In this document: in pieces, positions 44,201 through 53,939 of the stretch
How the letters are laid out: the number at the start of each line of letters is the position of its first letter
Numbering within the stretch: position 1 is the first letter of the stretch
From: Sitta carolinensis
Lineage: Eukaryota; Chordata; Aves; Passeriformes; Sittidae
DNA: 64,000 nucleotides
Direction: 5' to 3'
NCBI GenBank assembly: GCA_032173965.1
Contig: CM063289.1
Coordinates: 30,546,690 to 30,610,689, forward strand
The notes under the pieces: model-generated
What the model saw: only the letters and a program-made list of their open reading frames with translations
What the model was told of the DNA's origin: nothing
Databases searched by the model: none
Translations under genes and position numbers: made by a program

Positions 44201-47200
44201 GGGAATAATTCTCTTTTTTTGGGAATAATTCTCTTTTTTGGAGCTTCTTTTCAGCAGGTTTGATTTTAGAGCAAGCTCCAGCAGCTCTCACAAGTGTCAG
44301 AGCCATCAAAAATACAGAGTATTCATCAGTTCTGCAGCCTCCTGGTGATTTCTAGGAAAGAACAGAGCTCCTGTTCTTGTTCCTGCTGAGCTCGAGGCTT
44401 TCTTTGTGGGAAATTCAAAACAATCATTTGAGAGGTTCTTCAGCCCTTCATGAAGATTCTGGGATTTTCACAGGACTTTCCATTGCCCTGCAGCCATCAG
44501 CTTTTCACTGACTTAAATTAAGTTTTTCTCTGAATTTTGACTTCTCCAGTTTTGCACAAAACTGGTATTTTATGTCACAAGCACGTCCTCATCCTCTGTG
44601 GGTCCTTTTTTGTCTTCTTGGGAAGAAAATTAAAAACGAGCCTTCATTTGGTTGATTTATAGCAATTACATGAAGCTTCAGGTCCTTTCCTTTAGAAAAT
44701 CTTTTTTAATATTAAAAAAAAAAAAGGATTGGTTTTTATTGTGCTTTTCCTTTCTCAGACAAAAAAGACGAGAAGCGAAGACATTCGAGGTCGAGGTCGC
44801 GCTCGAGGAGGAGGAGGACCCCTTCCTCATCCAGACACAGGTGACTGAGCAATTCCTTAAAAACACCTCCCACAGCTGCAGCAGCTGCTGCAGAAATCCG
44901 TTTGGGGGGGACTTTGGGGTTTGGTTTAGGGCTCTGAGGATGGGGTGACCTTGGAGCAGCACGGCGAGAGCTGTGGGGACACGGCTGTGTGGGATTTGGG
45001 GGTTTTTCCTCAGCCCTGAGCAGCTGGGCTGGAATCATCCCAGGATGTCCTTGTGAGTGCCCTGTGCTGTGTCCCTGGCAGACGCTCCAGGAGCAGATCC
45101 AGGAGAAGGTCCCATTCCAAATCCAGAAGCAGGAGGCGATCCAAAAGTCCAAGGAGAAGGAGATCCCATTCCAGAGAGAGGAGCAGGAGGTCTCGGAGCA
45201 CATCCAAAACCAGGTGAGGACTCCAGGGCTGAGCAGGGCAGGGATTGTCCCCTGGGAGGGCTCCAGAGTCTGAGCAGGCAGGGATTGTCCCCTGGGAGGG
45301 CTCCATTGTCCTGAGCAGGCAGGGATTGTCCCCTGGGAGGGCTCCATTGTCCTGAGCAGGCAGGGATTGTCCCCTGGGAGGGCTCCATTGTCCTGAGCAG
45401 GCAGGGATTGTCCCCTGGGAGGGCTCCATTGTCCTGAGCAGGCAGGGATTGTCCCCTGGGATGGCTCCATTGTCCTGAGCAGGCAGGGATTGTCCCCTGG
45501 GAGGGCTCCATTGTCCTGAGCAGGCAGGGATTGTCCCCTGGGAGGGCTCCATTGTCCTGAGCAGGCAGGGATTGTCCCCTGGGATGGCTCCATTGTCCTG
45601 AGCAGGCAGGGATTGTCCCCTGGGATGGCTCCATTGTCCTGAGCAGGCAGGGATTGTCCCCTGGGAGGGCTCCATTGTCCTGAGCAGGCAGGGATTGTCC
45701 CCTGGGATGGCTCCATTGTCCTGAGCAGGCAGGGATTGTCCCCTGGGAGGGCTCTGCTGGGTCCCCCCAGGCTCAGTTCAGGGATTGTCCCTTGGGATGG
45801 CTCTGCTGGGTCCCCCCAGGCTCAGTTCAGGGATTGTCCCCTGGGATGGCTCTGCTGGGTCCCCCCAGGCTCAGTTCAGGGATTGTCCCTTGGGATGGCT
45901 CTGCTGGGTCCCCCAGGCTCAGTTCAGGGATTGTCCCTTGGGATGGCTCTGCTGGGTCCCCCCAGGCTCAGTTCAGGGATTGTCCCTTGGGATGGCTCTG
46001 CTGGGTCCCCCCAGGCTCAGTTCAGGGATTGTCCCCTGGGGAGCCACCCCTGTCCCTCCCAGCTCTGCCTCCCTTTCCCTGTACAGCAGGTTAGGAAGTG
46101 CTGCTTGAAAGTGACTCAAACTTAATCTCTCTTCTACTAAAAGGGATAAAAAGAAGGAAGAGAAAGAAAAGAAACGTTCTAAAACTCCCCCCAAAAGCTA
46201 CAGCACAACCAGAAGATCCAGAAGCACAAGCAGGTACAGAAATGGGATTTTTCCTTGCTCTCTGTCCCCAGCAGGATTTTGATACACTTCAGCATTAAAT
46301 ACAAAAAATGTCCTGGTACTAAAGCAGCTGCTCTGTGGAAGGTGTCCCTGCCCCCTGGGCTCTGAGGTCCCTTCCACCCAAACTGTGCCTGGATCCCGTT
46401 GGATCATGATTCCAGTGTGGCTGGGTCTGGTCCAGGCACAGCAGCACCTGTAGCACCTCTGTCTGTAAGATACTTCCCTTTTCCTGCAGTGTTTGAGGTA
46501 AATTCTCTGGGTTAAAGCAGTTTCTCCTTGCTCTGTGCCAGTTTAATGCTCCAGGGTCACTGCCAGGCTCTTCCTGATTTAGGGAATAAATCCAGGCAAT
46601 TGTGTTTCTTTTTTTTTTAAAACCCTCCACATTGAACTTGCAGTTTTAGCAACTCTTTAGTACCCTGTGAGCAGGAGTAGGGTTGGAGTTAGGGATGCAT
46701 TTGTAGCTTTACAAAAGCCAGCTCTGGTTTCCAAGCTGCTGTGTGTCCCTGCAGGGAGCGGCGGCGCCGGCGGAGCCGGAGCGGGACACGCTCCCCGAAA
46801 AAGCCCAGGTCCCCCAAACGGAAAATGTCCAGGTCCCCATCACCCAGAAGGTCAGAAAAACACTTGGCTGGAAAAAATGGGGTCTGGGAGGGAAGTTCCC
46901 AAATTCTGACCTATGGGGTTTCTCTTTGGGGGAATCTCTGCTGCTTTTATGGAGCTGGGAAGCTCCAGGGGTGGGAGGGGAGGAGGAGGACGTGCCACAG
47001 TTCCCAGTGCCACAGTTCCCAGTGTCACAGTTCCCAGTGTCACAGTTCCCAGTGTCACAGTTCCCAGTGTCACCGTTCCCAGTGCCACAGTTCCAGTGTC
47101 ACAGTTCCCAGTGTCACCGTTCCCAGTGCCACAGTTCCCAGTGCCACCGTTCCCGGTGTCACAGTTCCCGGTGCCACAGTTCCCGGTGCCACAGTTCCCA

Positions 47201-49477
47201 GTGTCACAGTTCCCGGTGCCACCGTTCCCAGTGCCACCGTTCCCAGTGCCACAGTTCCCAGTGCCACCGTTCCCAGTGCCACCGTTCCCAGTGCCACAGT
47301 TCCCAGGGTCACAGTTCCCAGTGCCACCGTTCCCAGTGTCACAGTTCCCAGTGCCACCGTTCCCAGTGCCACCGTTCCCAGTGCCACCGTTCCCAGTGTC
47401 ACCGTTCCCAGTGCCACCGTTCCCAGTGCCACCGTTCCCAGTGCCACCGTTCCCAGTGTCACCGTTCCCAGTGCCACCGTTCCCAGTGTCACAGTTCCCA
47501 GTGTCACAGTTCCCGGTGCCACAGTTCCCGGCCACCGTTCCCAGTGTCACAGTTCCCAGTGTCACAGTTCCCAGTGCCACCGTTCCCAGTGCCACCGTTC
47601 CCAGTGCCACCGTTCCCAGTGTCACAGTTCCCAGTGTCACAGTGCCCGGTGCCACAGTTCCCGGTGCACACGTTCCCAGTGTCACAGTTCCCAGTGTCAC
47701 AGTTCCCAGTGCCACCGTTCCCAGTGCCACCGTTCCAGGTCACCGTTCCCAGTGCCACCGTTCCCGGTGCCACCGTTCCCAGTGTCACAGTTCCCGGTGC
47801 CACCGTTCCCAGTGCCACAGTTCCAGTGCCACAGTTCCCAGTGCCACCGTTCCCAGTGCCACAGTTCCCAGTGCCACCGTTCCCAGTGCCACAGTTCCCA
47901 GTGCCACACGTTCCCAGTGCCACCGTTCCCAGTGCCACCGTTCCCAGTGCCACCGTTCCCAGTGTCACAGTTCCCAGTGCCACCGTTCCCAGTGCCACAG
48001 TTCCCAGTGTCACAGTTCCCAGTGCCACCGTTCCCAGTGCCACCGTTCCCAGTGCCACAGTTCCCAGTGTCACAGTTCCCAGTGTCACAGTTCCCAGTGT
48101 CACAGTTCCCAGTGCCACCGTTCCCAGTGCCACCGTTCCCAGTGCCACAGTTCCCAGTGTCACAGTTCCCAGTGTCACAGTTCCCAGTGTCACAGTTCCC
48201 AGTGCCACAGTTCCCAGTGCCACCGTTCCCAGTGCCACCGTTCCCAGTGCCACAGTTCCCAGTGTCACCGTTCCCAGTGCCACCGTTCCCAGTGCCACCG
48301 TTCCCAGTGCCACCGTTCCCAGTGTCACAGTTCCCAGTGCCACAGTTCCCAGTGTCACAGTTCCCAGTGCCACCGTTCCCAGTGCCACCGTTCCCAGTGC
48401 CACCGTTCCCAGTGCCACCGTTCCCATGCCACCGTTCCCAGTGCCACCGTTCCCAGTGCCACAGTTCCCAGTGCCACCGTTCCCAGTGCCACCGTTCCCA
48501 GTGCCACCGTTCCCAGTGTCACAGTTCCCAGTGCCACCGTTCCCAGTGCCACCGTTCCCAATGCCACCGTTCCCAGTGCCACCGTTCCCAGTGCCACAGT
48601 TCCCAGTGCCACCGTTCCCAGTGCCACCGTTCCCAGTGCCACCGTTCCCAGTGCCACAGTTCCCAGTGCCTTTGGAATCAGCTGGGTTTGGGGTGGGCTG
48701 GGTGTTTTGTGAGCCCGTCCCAGCATGGGGGCTCGAGGTGCTCCTCTCTAAATCTCTGGAGCTGTTCTTGCTGCCCAGGGTTTGGACTCCATGATCCCTG
48801 TGGGGCCCTGAAGCTCAGGAGATTCCGTGGTTCTGTTTGCCACAGCGTTGGCCAGCCTTGGCTTTGTGGTGTTGTCCTTGAGCTGGGATTGTTGGGATTT
48901 GGGGTATTCCCTGAAAGCAGAGGCTGTTCCCTACTCTGCCATTTTCCTTTGGCTTTGCTGTGAGCAGTACTGGGATACAGTTCCAGCCGTGGCATGGGGT
49001 GATGGTGATGGGCCTCATCCTCTTCCTGCTGCTCCCATAGGCATAAAAAGGAAAAGAAGAAGGATAAAGACAAGGAGAGGAGCAGAGACGAGAGGGAGAG
49101 ATCAACCAGCAAGAAAAAGAAGAGCAAAGACAAGGAGAAGGATCGAGACCGGAAATCCGAGAGCGACAAGGACGTGAAAGTATGTTCCAAAAAACCCCGG
49201 AGCTGCTGCCTGCCCTGCCCCACCTCCCCCCCGCCCCCGCCCCCAGGGAAGTGCTAACGTGTCCCTTTCCCTGGCAAAGCAGGTCACAAGGGACTACGAC
49301 GAGGAGGAACAGGGCTACGACAGCGAGAAGGAGAAGAAGGAGGAGAAGAAGGCGGCGGACGCTGCCTCGCCCAAAGGGAAGGAGCCCGGAGCCGAGAAGG
49401 GCAGCGGGGACCCGGGCAGGGAGTCCAAGGTGAACGGGGACGACCACCACGAGGAGGACATGGACATGAGCGACTGA
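29164..49477 (+). CDS. SRSF11: SRSF11, serine/arginine-rich splicing factor 11 (whole coding span, 12 exons)
   Basis: Twelve exons with GT-AG introns give an intact frame of about 458 residues; the human protein is about 484. One RRM covers about residues 8-87 (VIQVTNVSPSASSEQMRTLF, then SRVCFVKFHDPDSAVV). A Leu/Ala/Gly/Pro-rich middle (88-160) includes LLAPANAVAGLLPGGGLLP. A coiled or helical segment follows (165-214), then an RS domain (about 216-348) of dense SR/RS dipeptides, a Lys/Glu/Asp-rich stretch (350-394), and an acidic tail ending DDHHEEDMDMSD. This is the nuclear splicing factor p54, which binds RNA by the RRM and partners by the RS domain. SR genes typically limit their own expression through unproductive exons; intron 2 has candidates. 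No frameshifts, unlike the neighbouring LRRC40. Confidence 0.97.
29385..29795 (+). repeat. (CTTCC)n homopyrimidine tract in SRSF11 intron 1
   Basis: About 410 bp of almost pure C/T on the transcribed-sense strand, starting about 95 bp after exon 1. Reverse-strand frames are Glu/Lys/Arg/Gly repeats without meaning. Confidence 0.95.
29800..33615 (+). other. SRSF11 intron 1, remainder
   Basis: No coding exon seen. Holds a CR1 fragment at 33010-33300 and an ATTTGCAT octamer at 33460-33467. The part at 29860-30470 is AT-rich and array-free. Confidence 0.5.
33010..33300 (+). repeat. CR1 LINE fragment
   Basis: Blocks TTGGGAACAACCTTAAAGCC, TGCCATGGCAGGGACCCC and TTGCTCTGGGAATTCTGTTC fit CR1. Lies in SRSF11 intron 1. 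Confidence 0.7.
33616..33749 (+). CDS. SRSF11: SRSF11 exon 2
   Basis: 134 nt completing the RRM: DSPLPVSSRVCFVKFHDPDS and HLTNTVFVDRALIVVPYAEG. Acceptor TTGCAG, donor G|GTTTGT. The donor is weak, which suits regulated splicing into intron 2. Confidence 0.95.
33812..33875 (+). other. Candidate poison exon with a structurally masked donor
   Basis: Acceptor TTTCCTGTCTAG; spliced to exon 2 it reads VHKNRTVVLCQTCPRLPV and stops (TGA 33865-33867). The donor CCTTG|GTATAT lies within a 14-nt arm that is perfectly complementary to 34257-34270. It is only 62 nt from the exon 2 donor, so it may instead be an alternative 3' site or be non-functional. Confidence 0.35.
34613..34815 (+). other. Candidate alternative terminal exon with intronic poly(A) signal
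   Basis: A long pyrimidine tract (TTTTCTCTTCTTCTTTTTAT then TTTTACATTTTAG) precedes 34613. From exon 2 the frame reads CYSNLKGNEQGFWNLP and stops. AATAAA follows at 34795-34800. An upstream alternative acceptor at 34436 gives another 24-codon tail. Confidence 0.4.
35912..35971 (+). other. Candidate 60-nt poison cassette exon
   Basis: A strong acceptor tract (TCTTTTTCTTTCATTTCTAC ... CATGCAG) and donor ACTG|GTGAGG bound 60 nt. In frame with exon 2 it reads VFHGSNKAAVKKALEA then TGA at 35959-35961. Confidence 0.45.
37198..37318 (+). other. Candidate 121-nt poison cassette exon
   Basis: Acceptor TTTTTCTGTGTGCTTTGTAG; joined to exon 2 it reads VKQPTRVVVHKTAFES then TGA at 37245-37247. Donor TACAG|GTGATG. 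Lies 310 bp before exon 3. Inclusion would both add a stop and shift the frame. Confidence 0.5.
37629..37738 (+). CDS. SRSF11: SRSF11 exon 3
   Basis: 110 nt encoding VIPDETKALSLLAPANAVAG and LLPGGGLLPTPNPLSQ. Acceptor CTGCAG, donor GTAGGC. Confidence 0.95.
37890..39200 (+). repeat. 1.3-kb homopyrimidine minisatellite in SRSF11 intron 3
   Basis: Units of CCATTCCCTTCTTGCTTTCC and CCATTCCTTTCTTTCCCC, nearly pure C/T with single A and G per unit, on the sense strand of SRSF11. Confidence 0.95.
39200..40080 (+). other. SRSF11 intron 3, remainder
   Basis: No exon or repeat recognised. Confidence 0.4.
40081..40173 (+). CDS. SRSF11: SRSF11 exon 4
   Basis: 93 nt, exactly 31 codons: IGAVPLAALGAPALDPALAA then LGLPGANLNSQ. 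Acceptor CCCCAG, donor GTACGT. In-frame length means it could be skipped without a frameshift. Confidence 0.95.
40440..41170. repeat. AT-rich array TATCTATATAGATAAAATTA
   Basis: About 20 units of roughly 30-45 bp with the self-complementary core TATCTATATAGATA. SRSF11 intron 4. Confidence 0.9.
41625..42565. repeat. ATCCATTTGTATTTTTAACC array
   Basis: About 45 units of 18-22 bp built on CCATTTGTATTTTTA and CCATTTATGGTTTTA; SRSF11 intron 4, ending about 150 bp before exon 5. Confidence 0.92.
42719..42768 (+). CDS. SRSF11: SRSF11 exon 5
   Basis: 50 nt encoding SLAADQLLKLMSTVDP plus part of Lys. Acceptor CCACAG, donor AA|GTAAGC. A minisatellite starts about 26 bp past the donor. Confidence 0.95.
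42795..43330. repeat. GGGAATAGCCTGGGATTGAAT minisatellite
   Basis: 21-23-bp unit with some 12-bp half units, about 25 copies, starting just after the exon 5 donor and filling most of SRSF11 intron 5. Confidence 0.93.
43620..43747 (+). CDS. SRSF11: SRSF11 exon 6
   Basis: 128 nt encoding LNHVAAGLVSPSLKSDTSSK and EIEEAMKRVREAQSLISAAI. Acceptor CCCAG, donor G|GTAATG. Confidence 0.95.
44080..44240. repeat. 20-21-bp repeat GGAATAATTCTCTTTTTTTG
   Basis: Eight near-perfect copies in SRSF11 intron 6. Confidence 0.92.
44759..44840 (+). CDS. SRSF11: SRSF11 exon 7
   Basis: 82 nt starting the RS domain: DKKDEKRRHSRSRSRSRRRR then TPSSSRH. Acceptor TCTCAG, donor GTGACT. Confidence 0.94.
45082..45213 (+). 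CDS. SRSF11: SRSF11 exon 8
   Basis: 132 nt of RS domain: RSRSRRRSHSKSRSRRRSKS then PRRRRSHSRERSRRSRSTSK. Acceptor TGGCAG, donor GTGAGG; a minisatellite starts about 16 bp into the intron. Confidence 0.95.
45230..45760. repeat. 41-bp minisatellite in SRSF11 intron 8
   Basis: Unit TCCTGAGCAGGCAGGGATTG plus TCCCCTGGGAGGGCTCCATTG, about 13 copies with GGGAGGG/GGGATGG variants. Confidence 0.94.
45760..46045. repeat. 49-bp minisatellite adjoining the 41-bp one
   Basis: Unit TCTGCTGGGTCCCCCCAGGC plus TCAGTTCAGGGATTGTCCCT; shares the GGGATTGTCCC core with the 41-bp unit, so one probably arose from the other. About six copies. Confidence 0.92.
46144..46233 (+). CDS. SRSF11: SRSF11 exon 9
   Basis: 90 nt encoding DKKKEEKEKKRSKTPPKSYS then TTRRSRSTS. 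Acceptor AAAAG, donor GTACAG. Length is a multiple of three. Confidence 0.95.
46755..46850 (+). CDS. SRSF11: SRSF11 exon 10
   Basis: 96 nt encoding ERRRRRSRSGTRSPKKPRSP then KRKMSRSPSPR. Acceptor CTGCAG, donor GTCAGA (weak at +3). Confidence 0.95.
46990..48670. repeat. 1.7-kb 15-bp minisatellite in SRSF11 intron 10
   Basis: Unit CACAGTTCCCAGTGC with two main variable positions (A/C at 4, C/T at 15), about 112 copies. Produces open frames of 600-740 codons that run from exon 10 but are not translated. Confidence 0.95.
49041..49179 (+). CDS. SRSF11: SRSF11 exon 11
   Basis: 139 nt encoding HKKEKKKDKDKERSRDERER then STSKKKKSKDKEKDRDRKSE. Acceptor CCATAG, donor GTATGT. Confidence 0.95.
49283..49477 (+). 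CDS. SRSF11: SRSF11 exon 12 (stop codon)
   Basis: Acceptor AAGCAG, then VTRDYDEEEQGYDSEKEKKE, a variable Ala/Pro/Gly-rich piece, and the conserved end SKVNGDDHHEEDMDMSD with TGA at 49475-49477. Confidence 0.96.
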   Translation, partial: VTRDYDEEEQGYDSEKEKKEEKKAADAASPKGKEPGAEKGSGDPGRESKVNGDDHHEEDMDMSD

Positions 49478-49784
49478 GCCCGCCCACAGCCCCTCCAGTG
49501 TGCTCCTGTATGCTGTACTCGTTAATCCTCAACCTAGATGTATCCAGCTCCGAGCGCTCCGTGCTCTGTCCATCCCGATACTAACTCACACCCAAAGCTT
49601 GAGCCAGGGACCCCCTGCTCCGGGGGCCCAGCTGGGGCCGGGCCAGGCCCCACCTCCCTCCCCCAGCACGGGCTGGGCCCCCCCTGCTGCTCCCTCCCTC
49701 CCTGCTCCCTCCCTCTGGAGTGTCTGGGCTGAGCCAGCGGGGCCCAGCAGTGTGGGGATGGCCCGGGAGTGGGGGGAGTGTGGC

Positions 49785-50290
49785 ACAGCACACACAGCCC
49801 CCTATCCTGGGGAATGTGGCACACAGAGCCCCCCTATCCTGGGGAGTGTGGCACACAGAGCCCCCCTATCCTGGGGAGTGTGGCACACAGAGCCCCCCCT
49901 GCCCTGGGGAGTGTGGCAACCACACACAGCCCCCTATCCTGGGGAGTGTGGCACACAGAGCCCCCCTATCCTGGGGAGTGTGGCACACAGAGCCCCCTGC
50001 CCTGGGGAGTGTGGCACACAGAGCCCCCCTGCCCTGGGGAGTGTGGCACACCACACACAGCCCCCTATCCTGGGGAATGTGGCACACAACAGCCCCCCAT
50101 CCTGCCCTGGGGAGTGTGGCACACAGAGCCCCCCTATCCTGGGGAGTGTGGCACACAGAGCCCCCCTATCCTGGGGATGTGGCACACAGAGCCCCCCCAT
50201 CCTGCCCTGGGTAGTGTGGCACAAAGAGCCCCCCCATCCTGCCCTGGGGAGTGTGGCACAGCACACACAGCCCCCCCATCCTGCAGCCAC
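49785..50290. repeat. 31-33-bp minisatellite in the SRSF11 3'UTR
   Basis: Unit CCCCCTATCCTGGGGAGTGT plus GGCACACAGAG, about 15 copies, 300 bp past the stop codon and before the poly(A) signal, so it should be in the mature mRNA. Confidence 0.92.
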
Positions 50291-50824
50291 CCAGGGTCCT
50301 CCCAGACACTCTGGAGTTGGATCACACCAGCTCTTTGTGCTCTTGGCTTTGGTTCTGGTTCCAAGCCACGTGCTGGGTTGGGTTGGGGCTCCTGGTGGGT
50401 TTGGGTGGCTTTACCCAGGGTTCACCCCCTGACTTTCCCCAGGGCTCCCTGTCCCCCGTGCCCAGGGAGGGAGGGTTGGGGGAGCAGCCTCCCCCCGGGG
50501 CTGGGGGGCTCAGGAGCTCACCCACTGCAGCAGGGAGTGCATTTTAAAATGACCTTGGTCTGTTTTTAAAGCAAGTCCATTGATAATGTACTTTTTACTT
50601 GATCTCAAGTTGTACAAATGGATGAATTTGTGTTCCTGTCCCGGCCGTTCCCTCCCTCCCGCACTCGGTGATCCCCTGGTATTTGCAGAGTAGTTACCCA
50701 AAGCTGTTCCTTAGTTCCAGCAGCTCCAGAGCTTTTACTTTTGTGCAGGTAAAGAGACAAAAGTAGCCGACAGTCTGTGCCATGTCGATGTACAGTTTCG
50801 GAAAATGTTTTACAAATCTTTGAT

Positions 50825-50830
50825 AATAAA
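50825..50830 (+). terminator. SRSF11 poly(A) signal
   Basis: AATAAA in TTTGATAATAAAACCC, about 1.35 kb past the stop, following AT-rich 3'UTR sequence of conserved appearance (50540-50820). Confidence 0.7.
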
Positions 50831-51561
50831 ACCCTGAAACTTCCAGCTCCTCTTCCTAGAAAACTCCTGGGTTTTATTTCCACTGCTGGCTGCACCCAAC
50901 TTTACCTCATCTCCTTACAGGGGATGTTTCCATCTTACACTGAAGAAGGAATTATTTTGCTTCTGGGGGGGGAAATGGGTTAAAATGGGAATGTGGAGGT
51001 TTCTGGGGTGACCCTGCAGTTGGAGCAACCTCAGGGCCACAAGTGCAGTTATGGAAAAACCTTTGGTTTAACTTTGTTTAGCCCTTCCTGCCCCTTTGGA
51101 AACAGGAGCTTTTCCATCACCAAACCTGTACAGAGGGAAGCCCTGAGCCCTCTCTGAGCTCGGGAATGATGCTGGGGAGTTGAAAAACTACAAACCCCCC
51201 AAAAAAGCCCCCAGCCCTCCCTCAAAAAACCCAAAAGAACCCAAAACCCCCTGAACAATCTCCCTCAAAAAAAAGAAAATCCCAAAGCACAAATCCCCTC
51301 AATCCCCCAAAGCCTCTGTGGCCACCCAGGCTTTGCTCCCCATTCCCCCAGACCCAGCCCGTGATCCAAGGGGATGGAGGAGGTGAAATCTCTGCAGGGA
51401 CTGAACACAACTCTGAATTTCAGGCTCCTTTTCCCTCCTCCCTCCCGGGCAGCTGTTCCCAACCTGCTCCAGGTGAGGCCAGGAGTTGCTCCCCCCCATC
51501 CTTTCCCCCCAAAACCCGGGATTCAGAGGGCCGAGAAGAGGCTGTAATGAAAATGCAGGAT

Positions 51562-51567
51562 TTTATT
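51562..51567 (-). terminator. Candidate distal ANKRD13C poly(A) signal
   Basis: AATAAA on the minus strand (TTTAAATAAAATCCTGC), 3.4 kb past the ANKRD13C stop. Competes with the site at 51705. Confidence 0.3.
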
Positions 51568-51704
51568 TAAAAAATGACCAAGAAAATGCCCTTGCAGAAC
51601 GCAGCAGCAGGAGCTCATCCCTGCCCTCCCCTCCCGAGGACAGGAGAGGGGAGCCTGGATTGCACAGGTGGAGCAGTTTCCCAATCCTACAGCATAGTTT
51701 GGTC

Positions 51705-51710
51705 TTTATT
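51705..51710 (-). terminator. Candidate ANKRD13C poly(A) signal
   Basis: AATAAA on the minus strand in GGTAGAATAAAGACC, 3.3 kb past the stop. Would give a long 3'UTR. Confidence 0.35.
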
Positions 51711-53939
51711 CTACCAAATGATACAACCCAAAGTGACTATGAGTGAGGGGAAGAGAAAACCCGGGAGCAGACGACAGGAAAACGCAGGAGAGGTGACTCG
51801 TTTCCCGTGGGAGTTACAAACTGTCAGGAAAAGAAAAAAAAAGTGAAACTGCAGCATTACAGGAATTGGTTAATCCGGATTAAATAACGCCGTTCTCCTG
51901 GCGGGAATTACAACTCAGGAGCAGAGACAGGAAAAGAACAGAGGGTTGCTGGGAATATCAAGGGACCACGGTGGGATTCCAGCACGAACACAGCCGGGGG
52001 GACGAACGGATGCAAGGCAGGAACCGGGAATTGCGGTGGTGGGAGGGCAGGGAGAGGAAACGCGGGGTGTTCCCTCTGCCGGGGCCAGAGCAGGAGCTTG
52101 GAAGACCAGAGGAACAGTTTGGTTGAGGAACAACCCGCGGGATCCTCCCGCAGTGAGGTCGGAATTGGGGTGAGCAAAATTCCTGGGTGACTTTTAAAGA
52201 GCCTTAAAAAAAAAACTCTCAGGGAAAAATAAAAGATGTGGTGGGAGGGGAGCCCCCCGGGCGGGCAGGAGCCCAGGGCAGTGGGGCGAGATTCCCACCG
52301 GGCTGCTCCGGCTGCCCCCGACATTCCCAGGCTCCAGGGAGGAGCTGGAGCTGCTGCACGGACACGATGCGCGGATCTGTGCTCAGCCCCGGGGCCCAAA
52401 CCCTCCGGACCACCCTCAGGAAAAGGGGAAAAGCCCAGGAGAGGCTCTGCTGGATGGACCTGCTTGGGAAAGGGATTTGCCAGAGCCACGGGAGAGGGGA
52501 GGGACCCTGTGCTCACAGCCTGGAGCCACCCTCAGACATTCCCTGTGTCCGTGCAGCACAACCCGGGGCCAGAAACAGGCTCTAGTGGAGAAAACATGGA
52601 GAAAAACATGGAGAAAACATGGAGAGAAAACATGGATCAAACATGGATCTCAACGCGGGCAGCCGCGGGGGATGCACGGGCTCAGCCCAGCGTCCCTCTG
52701 AGAATTCCTGCAATTCCGGGAAAGCTGCCCAGGTGTCCCGATGTGGGAGAACTCCTCACCCGGAATGCTGGGCCAGGAAACACAGCCCAAGGGGAGGGAA
52801 AAACACTGAGAGCAGCTCCGGGAGCCCACGGGGCTGCCCTGGGAGCTGGGGAACAATCCAGGGAATGCCCGTCCCTCCGCTGCACAGGGAGGGCAGAGCA
52901 GCCGGGATTTGCTGGGATAAAGCAGGAGCAGGACAGCTCCAAAGCTGTGCCCACTGCCCGAGGCAGAAGAAGCCTCAGGAGCAGCTTCCTGCAGCCCCTG
53001 GCAGTGTCCTGGGGGGGAAATCCCTCAGCTCTGCAGCCAGAGGCCTCAGGAACCCCAGGAAACACTTCCAGGAGCTGCCCTGGGCTTTGGGGAGCCCCCC
53101 AGGGCCAGGGGCTGATCCAGAGGGGATGGATGAGCCTCAATCCCACCGGGGGCACCCCGAAACCCTTTCTGTTTTCCAGTTCCAAGCCCAGGATCCACGC
53201 TGGGATCCAGCAGGGATCCTGCCCAGGCCACAGGAATGAATTTGGGATAACCAAAACTGCAAAGAAACACAAAAATCCACGGATCCTCCCTGCAGCACTG
53301 AGGGAATTCTGACATTCACCTCGGGGAGGAAGGAAGCTCCCTGGGATTCCCAAGGAAGGGGGGCCCCGGGTGGCACCAGCTTTGGCTCCACACCTGGCAC
53401 AGGTCCTGCAGCTCCACGGAAGAGCCCGAGGGCAGCCCTGGCAGGGGAGAGCCCTGTGCTGCCCCACAGGCACCATCCAAGCCCCAGCCCCAGACATTCC
53501 CAGGCTGCCCCAGAGGATCCCACCTGGCTCCCAGCTCAGCCCAGAGATGCGAAACCCAGCAGGAATTCATCTTTACTTGGGAGAACAAGTTCCATCATTC
53601 CCAGAGGATGCTCCACACCTGCCCTGACACAGCACTGCAGGAGGCAGTTTTAGTTCCCTTTGCTTGTTTTCCCTAAAGTTTTGTTTTGGATTTGAGGTGA
53701 ACACCAGAGCTGCAGTGCTCCCCTGTGCCAGAGTTTCCCTATTCCAGTGCTGCTGGACTTGGCTGACAGTGATTCCCTGGGCCTCCTCCATGTCCTTCCC
53801 AGAGCAGCCTCTTTGGGATGGGTCAGAGATTCCAGCAGTTGGGAATCCCCTGCTCTCAGGTGTGCCTGACACCTTGCCCTGTGCTGAGCCCTTCCCTTGT
53901 CCCTCGTGCTCAGCACAGCTGTTCCCTCCATTCATCATC

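Larger units (their letters stand above)
50850..53900. other. SRSF11-ANKRD13C convergent interval
   Basis: No gene recognised. Much may be ANKRD13C 3'UTR. Contains a small AAAACATGGAG repeat at 52590-52650. The open frames here have no family resemblance. Confidence 0.4.

Noticed and set aside
46741..48963. Open frames of 600-740 codons on the plus strand across the 15-mer array
   Set aside because: Purely repeat-derived (period divisible by three, no stop in the unit). They overlap the SRSF11 exon 10 frame only because the intron is open.
51908..53597. Several 100-350-codon frames between SRSF11 and ANKRD13C
   Set aside because: GC-rich sequence with overlapping frames on both strands, no splice or family evidence; more likely 3'UTR and spacer.
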